From: an uncultured Alistipes sp.
GTDB lineage: Bacteria > Bacteroidota > Bacteroidia > Bacteroidales > Rikenellaceae
Direction of reading: 5' to 3'
NCBI GenBank assembly: GCA_900544265.1
Contig: UQUQ01000006.1
Span: 33,423-97,422, forward strand
DNA: 64,000 nt
Positions 62,354 through 64,000 of the stretch are shown piece after piece (within the stretch, counting starts at the first letter, position 1; each line of letters begins with the position of its first letter). A program made the translations under genes and the position numbers. The notes beneath the pieces were generated by a model, which saw only the letters and a list, made by a program, of their open reading frames with translations, ran no database searches and was not told the origin of the DNA.

Positions 62354-62986
62354 TCAGAACCAGCGTCCGACCTCGCGCAGCTGCGGATCGCGGGCCATCT
62401 CGTTGGGATTGGTCCCCGGCTCACCCTCGGGAATCGGCTCACCCAACTTCTCAAAGAGTGCAACCCAATAGCGGGGCATCGTGCCGTCCGCTGCCCGGAA
62501 GTTCATCGGCCGGGCAGGAAATACCGGAGTCCCGTCCGTGCGGCGGTAGCTCTCCCACACCAGTTCACTGCAGTAGAGCCGCCCGTTGTCGGGCCGGAAC
62601 GAATAGTCGTAGGGGAGCCCGAGGCAGTTGCGAGCCCGAAGCAGGGAGGCGGCCAGCCCGCTCGTGTCGCGCAGGCGCATCGCCACAACGGCTGGTCGAC
62701 CGTGGATCGATCCCGCCTCTGCGAGAAAATCCTTCAGCGCCACTGTGCGTACCCCCTCCGACGAGGCCTCCAGCACGGAATCCGCTCCGTTCGCGCACAG
62801 CGCGATGCCCACATGCGTGTAGTCAATCTGGCTTGCCGCCCCCGTCGCGGCCGCAATGGCTCCGGCCATCTCCGACTTTTTCCCCGCCTGGAAAAGCAGG
62901 TCTCCCGATTCGAGTGCGGGAATATTCCGGCTGCAGCCGGCAGCCGCCGCGGCCATGCAGAGCAGGCAAATGCAACGTCGTATCAT
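62354..62986 (-). CDS. YiiX-type permuted papain-like hydrolase, lipoprotein
   Basis: A 210-residue lipoprotein (lipobox AAAGC) of the YiiX/YebB permuted NlpC/P60 family (PF05708). The catalytic His is in YTHVGIAL near residue 58 and the Cys in RLYCSELVWESY further on, with ALESGDLLFQ before them, the order expected of circularly permuted papain folds. Such enzymes act on lipids, peptidoglycan peptides or acyl groups; the target here is unknown. Its promoter box overlaps the region just upstream of the rRNA promoter array. Confidence 0.88.
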   Translation of the reverse strand: MIRRCICLLCMAAAAAGCSRNIPALESGDLLFQAGKKSEMAGAIAAATGAASQIDYTHVGIALCANGADSVLEASSEGVRTVALKDFLAEAGSIHGRPAVVAMRLRDTSGLAASLLRARNCLGLPYDYSFRPDNGRLYCSELVWESYRRTDGTPVFPARPMNFRAADGTMPRYWVALFEKLGEPIPEGEPGTNPNEMARDPQLREVGRWF

Positions 62987-63008
62987 CGTTGTCTCCTTTT
63001 GAACACCT

Positions 63009-63016
63009 CAAAGTTA
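63009..63016 (-). promoter_or_regulatory. -7 box TAACTTTG of the YiiX-like gene
   Basis: Full -7 match on the minus strand, leader about 18 nt; the -33 is not recognisable. Confidence 0.55.
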
Positions 63017-63100
63017 TTAAAAAATTTCACAATTAACTTGCTGTCTGTTAAGAGGGTGTGAATTTGGCGTGAAAAATGTCGAAAAAAAGTCCGGAAAATA

Positions 63101-63133
63101 TTTGGAAATGTCTTCCGAAACCCCTTATCTTTG
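63101..63133 (+). promoter_or_regulatory. rRNA promoter P1
   Basis: TTTG (63101-63104), 21 bases, TATCTTTG (63126-63133). Lacks the inverted repeat of P2-P4. Confidence 0.75.
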
Positions 63134-63196
63134 CACCCGCTTCGAGAGAGAAACACCTCCTGAAGCGCCAAAAACAGGTTCTGAAAAATTTTTGAA

Positions 63197-63243
63197 AAAT
63201 CTTTAAAAAAGATTTGCAGATTCGGAAAAAGTCCTTACCTTTG
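63197..63243 (+). promoter_or_regulatory. rRNA promoter P2 with inverted repeat
   Basis: AAATCTT-N5-AAGATTT (63197-63215) overlaps TTTG (63213-63216), then 19 bases and TACCTTTG (63236-63243). Confidence 0.85.
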
Positions 63244-63307
63244 CACCCGCTTCGGTTGAATGACCGGCGCGAGTGATACAAAAAAGGTTCTGACAAAATT
63301 CTGAAAA

Positions 63308-63355
63308 AAATCTTCAAAAAAGATTTGGAACTTCGGAAATAAGTTCTTACCTTTG
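63308..63355 (+). promoter_or_regulatory. rRNA promoter P3 with inverted repeat
   Basis: AAATCTT-N5-AAGATTT (63308-63326) overlaps TTTG (63324-63327), then 20 bases and TACCTTTG (63348-63355). Confidence 0.85.
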
Positions 63356-63411
63356 CAACCCGAATCGACCGCAAGACCGATAAGGAAAAAGGTTCTGAAA
63401 AATTTCTGAAA

Positions 63412-63459
63412 AAATCTTTCAAAAAGATTTGGTGGTTCAAAAAATAACACTTACCTTTG
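63412..63459 (+). promoter_or_regulatory. rRNA promoter P4 with inverted repeat
   Basis: AAATCTT-N5-AAGATTT (63412-63430) overlaps TTTG (63428-63431), then 20 bases and TACCTTTG (63452-63459). It is the promoter nearest 16S. Confidence 0.85.
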
Positions 63460-63465
63460 CACCAC

Positions 63466-63671
63466 TTTCCGCTGAAAAACAGCGGTCGGAACCAAGGCGA
63501 AGATCGAAAGATCCGACCCGCCGAAAAGAAAGAAATTGTTCTTATAGTAATATACGAACAGCGTTCTTTGAAGTATTTGAGCAGCTAAAGTTTTCCCACT
63601 CTCTTAGGAGAGTGATTTCAAACAATACCTTTGAGATTTGAGCTAAAGATTTATAACAAAACATTTAATAC
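63466..63671 (+). other. Leader of the rRNA operon
   Basis: About 200 AT-rich bases between P4 and 16S. It contains hairpin CACTCTC / GAGAGTG (63597-63614) and repeated TTTGA-x-ATTTGAGC-type elements (63567-63582 and 63630-63644) that may be antitermination or processing sites. No gene. Confidence 0.6.

Positions 63672-64000
<329 letters not shown>

Overview
The window is a 64 kb piece of a GC-rich Bacteroidales chromosome, most likely Alistipes (Rikenellaceae). Grounds: the partial 16S rRNA at the right edge reads like Alistipes; promoters are of the Bacteroidota type (TTTG, about 19 bases, TAnnTTTG) rather than -35/-10; start sites generally lack strong Shine-Dalgarno sequences; and the protein set is typical of the phylum (RseC-RnfBCDGEA, DUF349 protein, MerR-like regulator, FtsB, GH3, fimbrillin-type lipoproteins). 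No tRNA, insertion sequence, phage or CRISPR array was seen. The window looks like ordinary chromosome with a few accessory surface and metal loci.

Layout. 1-6 kb: 3' part of pyruvate:ferredoxin oxidoreductase, a META lipoprotein, a small XRE regulator, ribosomal proteins L27/L21, CysQ, and a small Cys-rich membrane protein. 6-14 kb: trkA, GH3, deoxynucleoside kinase, RsmF-like methyltransferase, MerR-like regulator, Nif3, zinc-ribbon coiled coil. 14-21.7 kb: nadE followed by the complete rseC-rnfBCDGEA operon. 21.7-27.9 kb: hpt-queE-ftsB, divergent thiL/aroQ, pyruvate kinase and a polysaccharide flippase. 28-33.5 kb: an Ig-like surface lipoprotein with an apparent frameshift, then the crcB-ackA-ptb-buk gene group. 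34-41 kb: orphan response regulator, then DUF349-pyrG-yidC. 41-46 kb: esterase, rlmI-like, 3'-5' exonuclease, recQ. 46.5-50.5 kb: a metal-related locus (PqqD-like, Cys-rich membrane protein, Fur-family regulator, TonB-dependent receptor, HMA metal-binding protein). 51-53 kb: a cobalamin riboswitch directly upstream of an uncharacterised surface lipoprotein. 53-57 kb: metallo-beta-lactamase-fold lipoprotein, unknown lipoprotein, MFS transporter. 57-60 kb: L20/L35 without infC, two envelope proteins, MgtC. 60-62 kb: a 49-residue peptide gene and a fimbrillin-like lipoprotein of lower GC. 62-64 kb: a papain-like lipoprotein, four tandem rRNA promoters and the start of 16S rRNA.

How the genes fit together. 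PFOR makes reduced ferredoxin and acetyl-CoA; Rnf exchanges electrons between ferredoxin and NADH and couples this to ion transport; ackA, ptb and buk turn acyl-CoA into acid plus ATP. Together they describe part of the energy metabolism of a fermenting anaerobe. The most distinctive material is (a) the riboswitch-controlled lipoprotein, (b) the PqqD/Cys-rich/Fur/TonB/HMA locus, (c) the four-fold rRNA promoter array with an inverted repeat overlapping each -33 element in three copies, and (d) short-period tandem repeats, often with a TTCCCGG-like core, found both between genes and inside the tails or linkers of proteins (RnfB, RecQ, MFS, RsmF). All assignments rest on reading the sequence by eye; no database search was run.
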